Below, piece by piece: positions 51,689 through 60,467 of a DNA stretch of 64,000 nucleotides (positions are counted from its first letter, which is position 1; the number at the start of each line of letters is the position of its first letter). The stretch spans positions 1-64,000 of the forward strand of contig JAIUOK010000019.1 in assembly GCA_020161245.1 (NCBI GenBank), read 5' to 3'. The notes under the pieces were generated by a model. It searched no databases, was not told the origin of the DNA, and saw only the letters and a list, made by a program, of their open reading frames with translations. Position numbers and translations under genes: made by a program. This stretch comes from Actinomycetota bacterium (GTDB lineage Bacteria; Actinomycetota; Actinomycetes; S36-B12; CAIYMF01).

Positions 51689-52927
51689 GTGGAGACCCAG
51701 GGAAGGCCAGTCGACGACGTCCTCGCCGAGCTCGATCTCGCGCGGGGCAAGGATCCCGACCCGCACGGCGCGCACCTGTTCGGGCTGACCTACCCCACGG
51801 GCGACGCCGAGATCGAACGGCTCTGCCACGCCGTGCACGACCGGATGCTCTACAGCAACGCGCTCAACCCCTTCCGCTTCCCGGAGCAGTCGAGGCTGTC
51901 CGAGGAGGTGGTGCGCGCGGTGGCCGGGCTGGTGCACCTGCCCCGCGAGGGCGGCGGCACGACGACGTCGGGCGGCACCGAGTCGATCCTCATGGCCGTG
52001 CTCGTGGCCAGGCAGCGCGCCCGCGCCCGAGGCGTCGAGCGCCCCGTCGTCGTGGCCCCGGCCTCGGCCCATCCGGCCTACGCCAAGGCAGCCCACTTCC
52101 TCGACCTCGACTACCGGCAGGCCCCGCTCGACCCGACGACGCTCGCGGTCGATGTGGGGGCGCTGCGCGGACTGGTCGACGAGCGGACCGCGCTGGTCGT
52201 CGCGTCGGCGTTCTCGTACCCGCACGGCGTGATGGACGACGTCGCGGCCGTGGCGGCCCTCGCGGCCGAGCACGGTGCCGGCTGCCATGTCGACGCCTGC
52301 GTCGGCGGGATGGTGCTGCCCTTCCTGGACGGCGAACTCCCGGCGTGGGATTTCGGAGTTCCAGGCGTCACCAGCATGTCGGTCGACCTGCACAAGTACG
52401 GCTTCGTGCCGAAGGGGTGCTCGGTGGTCCTGCACGCCCTGCCCGACTGGGCCGGCCACCAGTGGTTCGTCTACGACCAGTGGCCCGCGGGCCTGTACGG
52501 CTCCCCCGCCGTCGCGGGTGCGAAGTCCGCGGCGCCGGTCCTCGCGGCGTGGGCCGTCATGCAGCACCTCGGGCTCGACGGCTACCGCCGCGTCGTCGCG
52601 GGGATGGTGGAGGCCGCCGGCCGGATCCGCGAGGGCTTCGAGTCGGTCGACGGCGTCGTCGTGAACGGCTCGCCGGTCGGCACTGTGATGTCGTGGCGCT
52701 CCGAGCGCCCCGAGCTCTCGTTGTTCGCCGCCGCCGACCTGCTGGAGCAGCGCGGCTGGTTCCTCAACCGGCTCACGGGGACGGGCGGTGGCGAGCCCGG
52801 GCTGCACGTGATGGTGTCGCCGGCGCACGAGCACGTCATCGACCAGCTCGTGCCGGACTTCGTCGACTGCTGCGAGGACGCCGTACGCGCCGGTGTCCAG
52901 TCCGACGACGCGGGCCGCTACGCCTGA
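51689..52927 (+). CDS. PLP-dependent decarboxylase/sphingosine-1-phosphate lyase-like enzyme
   Basis: This 412-residue fold-type I enzyme has GGTTTSGGTESILMAVL, SAFSYPHGVMDDV, CHVDACVGG and the PLP lysine Lys236 in SVDLHKYGFVPKG. The overall pattern is closest to the S1P lyase/glutamate decarboxylase group. Bacterial members act on sphingoid phosphates, tyrosine, aspartate or other amino acids; the substrate is not readable here. The start is the GTG at 51689; a longer frame upstream overlaps the divergent gene. The stop overlaps the convergent methyltransferase gene by 10 bp. Confidence 0.87.
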   Translation: METQGRPVDDVLAELDLARGKDPDPHGAHLFGLTYPTGDAEIERLCHAVHDRMLYSNALNPFRFPEQSRLSEEVVRAVAGLVHLPREGGGTTTSGGTESILMAVLVARQRARARGVERPVVVAPASAHPAYAKAAHFLDLDYRQAPLDPTTLAVDVGALRGLVDERTALVVASAFSYPHGVMDDVAAVAALAAEHGAGCHVDACVGGMVLPFLDGELPAWDFGVPGVTSMSVDLHKYGFVPKGCSVVLHALPDWAGHQWFVYDQWPAGLYGSPAVAGAKSAAPVLAAWAVMQHLGLDGYRRVVAGMVEAAGRIREGFESVDGVVVNGSPVGTVMSWRSERPELSLFAAADLLEQRGWFLNRLTGTGGGEPGLHVMVSPAHEHVIDQLVPDFVDCCEDAVRAGVQSDDAGRYA

Positions 52928-53715
52928 CCGAGCGCGTAGAACGCGACCGCGCTGGCGGCCGCCACGTTGAGGCTGTCGACGCCGGCCGCCATCGGGATGC
53001 GCACGCGCGTGGTGCAGCGCTCGAACGCGGCGTCCGTGAGGCCGTCGCCCTCCGTGCCCAGCACCACCGCCGCGCGCTCCGGCACGGCCATCGTGCGCAG
53101 GTCGTGGCCCGCCGGGTCAGGTGAGAGCGCGAGGGTCTCGAACCCCTTCTCCCGCAGCAGGTCCAGGGCGTCCGGCCACGGCTCGGCGCGGGTCCACGGC
53201 ACAGCGAACACCGAGCCCATCGACACCTTGACGCTGCGCCGGTACAGCGGGTCGGCGCACTCGGGGCTCACCAGCACCGCGTCCATGCCGAGCGCCGCGG
53301 CATTGCGGAACACCGCGCCCACGTTGGTGTGGTCGACGAGGTCCTCGAGCACCGCGACCCGTCGGGCCGTCGCCAGGACCTCGTCCAGCTCAGGCAGCGG
53401 ACGGCGCTGCATCGACGCCAGCGCCCCCCGGTGCACGCGGTAGCCCGTGAGGCCCTGCAGCACCGCGTCGTCGGCGAGATAGACGTCGACGTCATGGCGG
53501 TGGAGCAGCGGCCGCAGGGGCTCGAGCCAGCGCTCGGCCATGAGCAGCGAACGGGGCTCGAAGCCGGCCGCGAGCGCGCGGACGATGACCTTCTCGCCCT
53601 CGGCGAGGAACAGCCCCTCGGCCGGCTCGCGGACGCGTCGCAGCGAGACGTCGGTGAGCCCGGTGTAGTCGCGCAGCCGCGGGTCGCCCGCGTCGTCGAC
53701 GTGGACGACCCGCAC
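52918..53715 (-). CDS. SpoU/TrmH-type RNA ribose methyltransferase
   Basis: This 265-residue SPOUT protein has an RNA-binding N-terminal domain (EGLFLAEGEKVIVRAL) and knot motifs ARRVAVLEDLVDHTNVGAVFRNAAALGMDAVLV, AAVVLGTEGDGLT and IPMAAGVDSLNVAAASAVAFYAL. It should 2'-O-methylate rRNA or tRNA using SAM; the target nucleotide is unknown. The GTG at 53715 lies 5 bp after the SPFH stop, suggesting one transcript. Confidence 0.93.
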   Translation of the reverse strand: MRVVHVDDAGDPRLRDYTGLTDVSLRRVREPAEGLFLAEGEKVIVRALAAGFEPRSLLMAERWLEPLRPLLHRHDVDVYLADDAVLQGLTGYRVHRGALASMQRRPLPELDEVLATARRVAVLEDLVDHTNVGAVFRNAAALGMDAVLVSPECADPLYRRSVKVSMGSVFAVPWTRAEPWPDALDLLREKGFETLALSPDPAGHDLRTMAVPERAAVVLGTEGDGLTDAAFERCTTRVRIPMAAGVDSLNVAAASAVAFYALGQA

Positions 53716-53720
53716 TCCGA

Positions 53721-54614
53721 TCAGGCCTCGGCGTCGTCCTTGCGGAACGCCGACGACAGGCTGTCCATGGCCCTCGTGAGCTCCGCGGGGACGACCCACA
53801 CCTTGTTGGCCGTGCCGTTGGCGATGCTCGGCAGCTGCTGCAGGTACTGGTAGGCCAGCACCTTCTCGTCCGGGTTGCCGGCGTGGATGGCGTCGAAGAC
53901 CTTCTGGATGGCCTGCGCCTCGCCGTCCGCGCGCAGCACCTGGGCCTGGGCGTCGCCCTCGGCTCGCAGGATCTGCGACTGCTTCTCGCCCTCGGCGGTG
54001 AGGATCTGGCTCTGCTTGAAGCCCTCGGCGGTGAGGATCGCGGCGCGCTTCTCGCGCTCGGCGCGCATCTGCTTCTCCATCGACTCCTGCACGCTCGCGG
54101 GCGGGTCGATGGCCTTGAGCTCGACGCGGTTGACGCGGATGCCCCACTTTCCGGTGGCCTCGTCGAGGACGCCGCGCAGCGCGTTGTTGATCGACTCGCG
54201 CGAGGTGAGGGTCTGCTCGAGGTCCATGCCGCCGATGACGTTGCGCAGCGTCGTGACGGTGAGCTGCTCGATACCGGTGATGGGGCTCGCGATCTCGTAC
54301 ATCGCGGCCTTCGGGTCGGTGACCGTGAAGTAGATGACCGAGTCGATGTTCACCACGAGGTTGTCCTGCGTGATCACCGACGACGGCGGGAACGACACGA
54401 CCTGCTCGCGCATGTCGACCAGCGGCTTGAGCCGGTCGATGTAGGGCACCAGCAGCGACAGGCCGGGGCTCAGGGTGCGGTGGTAGCGGCCGAGGCGCTC
54501 GACGATCCCCGCGCGCGCCTGCGGCACGATCCGCACCGACTTGGCGATCGTGACGATCACCAGGATGACGATGACGAGCGCGATGACCGCGCCGACGACG
54601 GTTCCGGTCTCCAT
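53721..54614 (-). CDS. SPFH/Band-7 (stomatin-like) membrane protein
   Basis: This 297-residue protein has an N-terminal membrane helix (VVGAVIALVIVILVIVTIA) and a Band-7 domain (VERLGRYHRTLSPGLSLLVPYIDRL, LDEATGKWGIRVNRVELKAIDPP). A long coiled coil with KQSQILTAEGEKQSQILRAEG follows. It forms oligomers that organise membranes. AGAGG precedes the ATG at 54614. The adjacent NfeD-like gene is its usual partner. Confidence 0.94.
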   Translation of the reverse strand: METGTVVGAVIALVIVILVIVTIAKSVRIVPQARAGIVERLGRYHRTLSPGLSLLVPYIDRLKPLVDMREQVVSFPPSSVITQDNLVVNIDSVIYFTVTDPKAAMYEIASPITGIEQLTVTTLRNVIGGMDLEQTLTSRESINNALRGVLDEATGKWGIRVNRVELKAIDPPASVQESMEKQMRAEREKRAAILTAEGFKQSQILTAEGEKQSQILRAEGDAQAQVLRADGEAQAIQKVFDAIHAGNPDEKVLAYQYLQQLPSIANGTANKVWVVPAELTRAMDSLSSAFRKDDAEA

Positions 54615-54694
54615 GCCCTCTGATTCCCCTCTCGGACGCCGTGCCCGCGGCGTCGCTGCCCCCGCGGCGCCGTGCCGCGGGGTGGTGCTCCGGT

Positions 54695-55117
54695 CTAGTC
54701 GACCAGGACGGTGGCTCCGTCGATCCTGATGACGCGGACGCTCTCGCCCGCTTCGATCGTGCGCTGGTCGTCGATGGCCCGTGCCGACCACACCTCGCCT
54801 GCGAGCTTCACCCGGCCGCTGCGCCCGTCGACGCGGTCGAGCACCTCGGCCTCGCGGCCGACCAGCGCGTCGGTACCGGTGCGGATCTCGGGCGGCGTGC
54901 GGCGGTGCCGGCGGGCGATCGGCCGGACTCCGAAGACCAGGCCGATGGACACCACCGCGAAGACGCCCACCTGCACGCTGACGGGAGCGCCGACAGCGGC
55001 CGCCGCCGTGGCGGCACCGGTGCCGCCCGCGATGAGGCCGAGGACCAGCGTGGTCGTGAGCATCTCGCCCACGAGCAGCACGCCGGTCGCGATGAGCCAC
55101 CAGACCCAGGCGTCCAT
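54695..55117 (-). CDS. NfeD-like membrane protein
   Basis: This 140-residue protein has a membrane part (about 5-65: WLIATGVLLVGEMLTTTLVLGLIAGG) and a C-terminal OB-fold (DALVGREAEVLDRVDGRSGRVKLAGEVWSARAID). NfeD proteins pair with stomatins, which follow 80 bp downstream. This is the short form without the serine-protease domain. Confidence 0.93.
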   Translation of the reverse strand: MDAWVWWLIATGVLLVGEMLTTTLVLGLIAGGTGAATAAAAVGAPVSVQVGVFAVVSIGLVFGVRPIARRHRRTPPEIRTGTDALVGREAEVLDRVDGRSGRVKLAGEVWSARAIDDQRTIEAGESVRVIRIDGATVLVD

Positions 55118-55219
55118 GCCTCGATCCTAGGTGCCCCCGACCCCCGCGCCACGCGAATACGTGCGCGCGTCGGCCGTTCGGGACACGGTTGCGACGTCGC
55201 GCGCGTCGGGCACCGCTCC

Positions 55220-56002
55220 TCAGACGGCGCGCGCGTACCAGCGGTCGCCGCGGGTATCGACCTCGAGGGGCAGGCCGAAGGTCTCGGTGAGGTTCTCAGA
55301 CGTGAGCACGTCGGCGAGCGGCCCAGCGGCGACGACCGCCCCCTTGCGCAGCAGCATCCCGTGGGTGAAGCCGACCGGGATCTCCTCGACGTGGTGCGTG
55401 ACGAGGATCGTCGTGGGCGCGTACGGGTCGGCTGCGATCTCTCCGAGGCGGCGCACGAGGTCCTCGCGGCCGCCGAGGTCGAGCCCCGCCGCCGGCTCGT
55501 CGAGGAGGAGCAGCTCCGGGTCGACCATGAGCGCACGGGCCACGAGCACGCGCTTGCGCTCGCCCTCCGACAGGGTGCCGAAGGTCCGCTGGGCGAGGTG
55601 CCCCACGCCGAGCTGGTCGAGGAGCTGCTGGGCGCGCCCGTGGTCGTCGATCTCGTAGCGCTCGCGCCAGCGGCCGGCCACCGCGTACGCCGCCGTCACG
55701 ACGACGTCGGCCACGAGCTCGGACGGCGGCACCAGCTCGGTGAGCGTCGGGCTGGCCACACCGATGCGCGGACGCAGCTCGAAGACGTCGGTGCGGCCGA
55801 GGGTCTCGTCGAGGACCTCGGCGGTGCCGCGGGTGGGGTGGATGAGCGTGGCGGCGATGGCCAGGAGGGTCGTCTTGCCCGCGCCGTTGGGCCCGAGGAT
55901 GGCCCACCGCTCGCCCTCGGCGACGTCCCACGACACGTGGTCGACGATGGCGACGCCTCCGCGCACGACGTCGACGTCGAGGAACCGCAGGACGTCGCTC
56001 AC
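55220..56002 (-). CDS. ABC transporter ATP-binding protein
   Basis: This 260-residue ATPase has Walker A GPNGAGKTT, signature LSEGERKRVLVARAL (unusual E for the second G-Q segment), Walker B LLLLDEPAAGLDL and switch His in LVTHHVEEIP. No permease gene is adjacent, so it could be an orphan or a ModF/YlmA-type ATPase. TAGGGT lies 7 nt before the GTG on the minus strand. Confidence 0.88.
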   Translation of the reverse strand: MSDVLRFLDVDVVRGGVAIVDHVSWDVAEGERWAILGPNGAGKTTLLAIAATLIHPTRGTAEVLDETLGRTDVFELRPRIGVASPTLTELVPPSELVADVVVTAAYAVAGRWRERYEIDDHGRAQQLLDQLGVGHLAQRTFGTLSEGERKRVLVARALMVDPELLLLDEPAAGLDLGGREDLVRRLGEIAADPYAPTTILVTHHVEEIPVGFTHGMLLRKGAVVAAGPLADVLTSENLTETFGLPLEVDTRGDRWYARAV

Positions 56003-56009
56003 GCCGTGA

Positions 56010-56040
56010 ACCCTAGTGTCCCGGCGCGGCCTCGTAGGGT
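56010..56040. promoter_or_regulatory. Divergent leaderless-type -10 boxes
   Basis: TAGGGT on the - strand (56015-56010) lies 7 nt before the ABC ATPase GTG at 56002. TAGGGT on the + strand (56035-56040) lies 6 nt before the GTG at 56047. Confidence 0.55.
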
Positions 56041-56046
56041 TGCGGG

Positions 56047-56865
56047 GTGCCGACGCCGTCCCGCGCCGCGCTCCCCCGCGCGGCCCTGCTGACCCTCTGG
56101 GGCAACGCGCACCTGCGCGGCTCCGCGAGCCTCGACGACGCGGCCGCCCACGCCGTCGGCGCGGACGCGCTGCACCGCGTGGTCGGCGTCCCCGGCGAGG
56201 ACGGCGACGTGCCGATCGGCATCGCGCTCGCCCGGCTGCGGCTGTCGGGCGTCGAGGCGCTGCGCGTGGTGCTGCCCGAGCCCGGCGACCCCACCGGCCT
56301 GCCCGGACCGGCGGCGTTCAACGTCGACGCCGTCGCTGCGGGCGAGGCCGTCATCACTGTCTCCCGGCCCGGCGCCCCGGCGCTGGCGCTGGTCCCGGCG
56401 GTCGCCCCGTCGGAGGGCGGCGACGTCGTGCGGTGGGACGTCGTCGAGGTGGGCCCGTCGGCCCACCCGCACGGGCTGCCCACCCTCTCGGAGGCCGAGC
56501 GGCAGCTCGCCGAGTCGCTCATCGAGGCCACGGAGGCGCTCGCAGCGCTCGACCTCGCGCGCGGCCGGGAGGAGGTGGCCGGCCGGCTGCAGTCGCTGGA
56601 GCGCCGCGTCTCGCGGCTCGACCTCCCGGGCTCCCTGTCGCCGCGCGCGCAGCGCGCGGTCGTGCAGGCGGCGCGGCTGCTGGGCATCCTCGAGGTCGCG
56701 GCGTCGACGCCGGGCGCGGAGGTCACGGCCGGCGAGGCGCAGGCGCGCGAGGCCACCCTGCGGCCCCTGCGACGGGCGGCCCGCCATGCGCTGTGCGCCG
56801 CCTGCAGCGCCGAGGCCGAGCCTGCTCACGAGCCTGCCCCCGGGCCGAAGGCCTGGCGCCGATAG
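56047..56865 (+). CDS. Conserved hypothetical protein
   Basis: The 272-residue protein has an Ala/Leu/Arg-rich composition and no catalytic motif I can name. An N-terminal alpha/beta part (LLTLWGNAHLRGSASLDDAAAHAVGADALHRVVGVPGED) precedes a helical second half (LSEAERQLAESLIEATEALAALDLARGREEVA). It lies before serB with a 12-bp gap. I have the impression of a widely conserved actinobacterial family of unknown role. Confidence 0.72.
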   Translation: MPTPSRAALPRAALLTLWGNAHLRGSASLDDAAAHAVGADALHRVVGVPGEDGDVPIGIALARLRLSGVEALRVVLPEPGDPTGLPGPAAFNVDAVAAGEAVITVSRPGAPALALVPAVAPSEGGDVVRWDVVEVGPSAHPHGLPTLSEAERQLAESLIEATEALAALDLARGREEVAGRLQSLERRVSRLDLPGSLSPRAQRAVVQAARLLGILEVAASTPGAEVTAGEAQAREATLRPLRRAARHALCAACSAEAEPAHEPAPGPKAWRR

Positions 56866-56877
56866 CCTGGGCGCCTC

Positions 56878-58122
56878 ATGGCGTACGACGACGACGAGCA
56901 GCCGCGCACCCTGCTGATCACCCTCACCGGCACCGACCGGCCCGGCGTCACCGCCACCCTCACCGCGGCGCTCGCGGCGCACGAGGTCGAGATCCTCGAC
57001 GTCGAGCAGGTGGTCATCCGGGGCCGGCTCACCCTCGGCGTCCTGCTCGGCCCCGCGGTCGAGCACGGCGCGGCCCTCGAGCTCGATGCCGCCGCGGCCA
57101 CGTCGCGCGCGGTCGGCAACGAGCTCGGCATGGACGTCGGCATCACCCTCGGGGCGGCCGAGCACCAGCCCGGGCGCCGCAACCGGCTGCTGGTGACGGT
57201 GCTCGGCCACCCGCTGCGCCCCTCCGCGCTGTCCGGGATCGCCCGGCGGATCTCCCAGCTCGGCGGCAACATCGACAGGATCGTGCGCACGGCGTCGTAC
57301 CCGGTGACCGCGATCGAGCTCAGCGTCTCCGGCGCCGACCAGCGCGATCTGCGGGCGGCGCTGGCGGAGGAGTCGGCCGCGCTCGGCGTCGACGTGGCGG
57401 TGCAGCGCCGGGTGCTGCGCGGCCGCGGCACCTATCTCGTCGTCATGGACGTCGACTCCACCCTCATCCAGGACGAGGTCATCGAGCTCATCGCGCGCCA
57501 CGCCGGCTGCGAGGACGAGGTGCGCGAGGTGACCGAGCGCGCCATGCGGGGCGAGCTCGACTTCGCGCAGTCGCTGCACGCCAGGGTGGCCCTGCTCGAG
57601 GGGGTGCCCGCGACGGCCCTCGACGAGGTGCGTGCGGCCGTTCGGCTCACCCCGGGCGCGCGCACCCTCGTGCGGACCCTGACCCGTCTCGGCTTCCGGG
57701 TGGCGGTGGTGTCGGGCGGCTTCTCGGCCGTCGTCGACCCGCTCGCCGACGAGCTCGGCATCCACCACGCGCGCGCCAACGTCCTCGAGGTCGTCGACGG
57801 GGTGCTCACCGGGCGCGTCGTCGGCGACGTCGTCGACCGTGCCGCGAAGGCCCGCTACCTGCGCGAGTTCGCCGAGCTCGACGGCATCCCGCTCGACCGC
57901 ACGGTGGCGATCGGCGACGGTGCCAACGACCTCGACATGCTCGCGGCCGCCGGCCTCGGGATCGCCTTCAACGCCAAACCGGTGGTTCGGGCGCAGGCTG
58001 ATACGGGGCTCAACGTGCCGTTCCTGGACCCGGTGCTCTACCTGCTCGGCATCACGCGCGAGGAGATCGAGCAGGCCGACGCCGACGCGGGCACGCCGAC
58101 GCCCGCCCCCCCGGTGCGCTGA
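56878..58122 (+). CDS. serB: Phosphoserine phosphatase with N-terminal ACT domains
   Basis: This 414-residue protein has two N-terminal ACT-like domains (ITLTGTDRPGVTATL at about 14, VLGHPLRPSALSGIARRI at about 108). The HAD domain follows: MDVDSTLIQDE (Asp191, Asp193), VSGGFSAVVDPLA and AIGDGANDLDMLAAAG. It catalyses the last step of serine synthesis. ACT domains suggest serine feedback, as in mycobacterial SerB2. TAGCCT lies 9 nt before the ATG. Confidence 0.95.
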   Translation: MAYDDDEQPRTLLITLTGTDRPGVTATLTAALAAHEVEILDVEQVVIRGRLTLGVLLGPAVEHGAALELDAAAATSRAVGNELGMDVGITLGAAEHQPGRRNRLLVTVLGHPLRPSALSGIARRISQLGGNIDRIVRTASYPVTAIELSVSGADQRDLRAALAEESAALGVDVAVQRRVLRGRGTYLVVMDVDSTLIQDEVIELIARHAGCEDEVREVTERAMRGELDFAQSLHARVALLEGVPATALDEVRAAVRLTPGARTLVRTLTRLGFRVAVVSGGFSAVVDPLADELGIHHARANVLEVVDGVLTGRVVGDVVDRAAKARYLREFAELDGIPLDRTVAIGDGANDLDMLAAAGLGIAFNAKPVVRAQADTGLNVPFLDPVLYLLGITREEIEQADADAGTPTPAPPVR

Positions 58123-58136
58123 CCGGGGCCACCCCG

Positions 58137-58478
58137 CTACTTCTGCGACGTCCCGGTCACCTGGCTGACGGTGCCGTCGGCCTTCACGGTGCAGACGGGG
58201 TTGTCGGCCGAGCTGGTGAGCTTCACGGTGAAGGTCTGGCTGGTCTCGCTGAAGTCGGAGCTGGCCACGGTGAAGCCGCCCTCGGGCGGGGCGTCGTAGA
58301 TCTCGGCGATGCGGTTGAGGCAGCTCTTCACGGCCTCGCCGGCGCTGATGCGGTCGTCCTGCCGGATCGCGTTGAACAGCAGCACGCCGCCGACGGCGAG
58401 CACCACGACCACGACGACGATGAGCAGCTCCATGCCGCGGAAACCGCTGCGTTCCTGCTCGGGCTGCTGGCTGCTCAC
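58137..58478 (-). CDS. Small membrane-anchored protein, unknown
   Basis: This protein of about 113 residues has one N-terminal membrane helix (MELLIVVVVVVLAVGGVLLF) and a small extracytoplasmic domain with two Cys (AVKSCLNRI, NPVCTVKADG). That suggests a disulfide. It has no enzyme motif. A GTG at 58478 is the likely start. Convergent with serB (14-bp gap). Confidence 0.65.
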   Translation of the reverse strand: MSSQQPEQERSGFRGMELLIVVVVVVLAVGGVLLFNAIRQDDRISAGEAVKSCLNRIAEIYDAPPEGGFTVASSDFSETSQTFTVKLTSSADNPVCTVKADGTVSQVTGTSQK

Positions 58479-58518
58479 GGCTCGCGAGCATGCCACACCG
58501 GCACCCTGCCGCCCGTGC

Positions 58519-59196
58519 TCAGGGCTGCGGCGGCGCGGGCGCCACGAGGCCGTGGTCGTAGGCGTAGATGACGGCCTGCACCCGTCCGCGCAGGCCGAGC
58601 TTGGCCAGCACCGCCCCGACGTGGGTCTTGACGGTGGCCTCCGATACGACGAGCCGGTCGGCGATCTCGGCGTTGGACAGCCCCTCGGCCACAGCCACGA
58701 GCACCTCGCGCTCGCGCGGGGTCAGGGCGCCGAGCGGGCCGCCCTCCGCAGGCGACGCACCCGGCACCGGCAGCGCGGCCGCATGCAGCTCCAGCAGCCG
58801 GCGCGTGATCCGCGGGGAGACGACGGCGTCGCCGCTGGCGACGGCACGGATCGCGCGGACGAGCTCGTCCACCGGCACGTCCTTGAGCAGGAAGCCGCTG
58901 GCCCCCGCATGGAGGGCGGCGAAGGCATGCTCGTCGAGGTCGAACGTCGTGATGACGAGGACGCCCGCGTCCGGGTCGGCGGCGACGATGCGGCGGGTCG
59001 CCTCCACGCCGTCGAGCACCGGCATGCGTACGTCCATGAGCACCACATCGGGCCGCTGCGCCGCGGCCTGACGAACCGCGTCGGATCCGTCGATCGCCTC
59101 GCCCGCGACCTCGATGCCCTCGCACTCCTCGAGGACCATCCGCAGGCCGGAGCGCATGAGCGCCTGGTCATCGGCGATGAGGACCCGGACCGTCAT
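58519..59196 (-). CDS. Response regulator, NarL/LuxR type
   Basis: This 225-residue protein has a receiver with Asp55 (VVLMDVRMP) and Lys in FLLKDVP, and a LuxR-type HTH (LTPREREVLVAVAEGLSNAEIADRLVVSEATVKTHV). Phosphorylated by the adjacent kinase, it should bind DNA as a dimer. The ATG overlaps the kinase stop (ATGA). Target genes unknown. Confidence 0.95.
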   Translation of the reverse strand: MTVRVLIADDQALMRSGLRMVLEECEGIEVAGEAIDGSDAVRQAAAQRPDVVLMDVRMPVLDGVEATRRIVAADPDAGVLVITTFDLDEHAFAALHAGASGFLLKDVPVDELVRAIRAVASGDAVVSPRITRRLLELHAAALPVPGASPAEGGPLGALTPREREVLVAVAEGLSNAEIADRLVVSEATVKTHVGAVLAKLGLRGRVQAVIYAYDHGLVAPAPPQP

Positions 59197-60467
59197 GCCG
59201 CGCCGCCGGTGGTGAAGGGGATCCGCGCGGACACCCGCCAGCCGGCCTCGGCGGGCCCGGCCTCGAGCGTCCCTCCGTAGAGCGCTGCCCGCTCCCGCAT
59301 CCCCGCGATGCCGTACCCGTGCCCTGTCACGGGGTGCGGAGCGCCGTCGTCGAGGACCGTCAGCTCGACGGCGTCGTCGAGGACCGTGACGCCGACGGAG
59401 GCGAGCGTGGCGGACTCGGAGTGCTTGAGCGCGTTCGTCAGCGACTCCTGCACGATCCGGTAGGCCGTGACGTCGGGTCCCCGTGGCACCGCGCCCGGAT
59501 CGCCGACGACGTCGAGATGCACGGGCAGGCCGGACCTCTCCACGGCGGCCGCGAGGACGCCGAGCTGGCGGAGGCCGAGCACGTCGCGCGGGCCGGCCTG
59601 GTCGGCCCGCAGGACGCCGAGGAGCCGTCGCATCTCCTCCAGCGACTCGCGCCCGGTGCGCGACACCTGCTCGAGCGCAGGACGCGCCGATTCCGGGTCG
59701 CGGGCGAGCTTGAGGGCCGCCGCGTCGGACATCCGGACCATCACCGCCAGGCTGTGGGCGACGACGTCGTGCAGCTCTCGGGCGATGCGGGCACGCTCCT
59801 CCGCAGCCGCGAGCTCGGCCTGCTGCGCGCTCTGCTTCTCGAGCTGCTCGGCCCGCTCCACCAGCGCAGCGACCGTCTGCCGCCTCGCCCGCAGCGCCAC
59901 GCCGAGCAGCAGCGCGGCGGCCACGGGCGCGGACAGCAGCACGACCGAGGTGAGCCACGGCAGGCCCAGCGATGCGGCGAAGTCCCAACGGGCCGAAGCC
60001 ATCACGACGCCACCCTCGAGGACTGCCGCTGCGGCCAGCGAGACGCGCAGCCGGTACCTCGAGGCGACGGTGCACAGGTACACGAGCAGGACGACATCGG
60101 CGGCGAGAGTCACGCCGAGCGCCCACTGCACCAGTGCCACGCCACACGCCGCGAGGAACGCTGCAACCGGCCACCGGGGGCGCACCAGCAGCGGCAGGAG
60201 CAGCGCGGCGGTGAGGGCGAACCGGATCCAGAACCCGCCGTCGGGCTGGCGCGCCCAGTAGCGCAGCTGCGGGAGTGCCACGAGCACCATCGCGACCGCC
60301 AGCGCGACGTCGAGCAGCCAGGGCCGGCCGGAGGCCCAGCGCGAGAAGCGCTCCGGCAGCTCTCTGCCGCCTGCGAGCGCGGGCGCGTCTGCGGAGAACC
60401 GCACCCACCAGCCCGTGCTCGGGCCCGAAGCGCCTGCCGCTGCCATGCCGCGATTATCCGTGCTCAC
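59193..60467 (-). CDS. Sensor histidine kinase (HisKA_3)
   Basis: This 424-residue kinase has several membrane helices (about 50-70, 82-135, 145-190), then the dimerisation helix ARIARELHDVVAHSLAVMV with His233, and the ATPase domain (IVQESLTNALKHS, VLDDG, GYGIAGMRERAALYGG). It is NarL-type and pairs with the downstream regulator. Start GTG overlaps the stop of the preceding membrane protein gene; an internal ATG 21 nt later is possible. Confidence 0.93.
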   Translation of the reverse strand: MSTDNRGMAAAGASGPSTGWWVRFSADAPALAGGRELPERFSRWASGRPWLLDVALAVAMVLVALPQLRYWARQPDGGFWIRFALTAALLLPLLVRPRWPVAAFLAACGVALVQWALGVTLAADVVLLVYLCTVASRYRLRVSLAAAAVLEGGVVMASARWDFAASLGLPWLTSVVLLSAPVAAALLLGVALRARRQTVAALVERAEQLEKQSAQQAELAAAEERARIARELHDVVAHSLAVMVRMSDAAALKLARDPESARPALEQVSRTGRESLEEMRRLLGVLRADQAGPRDVLGLRQLGVLAAAVERSGLPVHLDVVGDPGAVPRGPDVTAYRIVQESLTNALKHSESATLASVGVTVLDDAVELTVLDDGAPHPVTGHGYGIAGMRERAALYGGTLEAGPAEAGWRVSARIPFTTGGAA

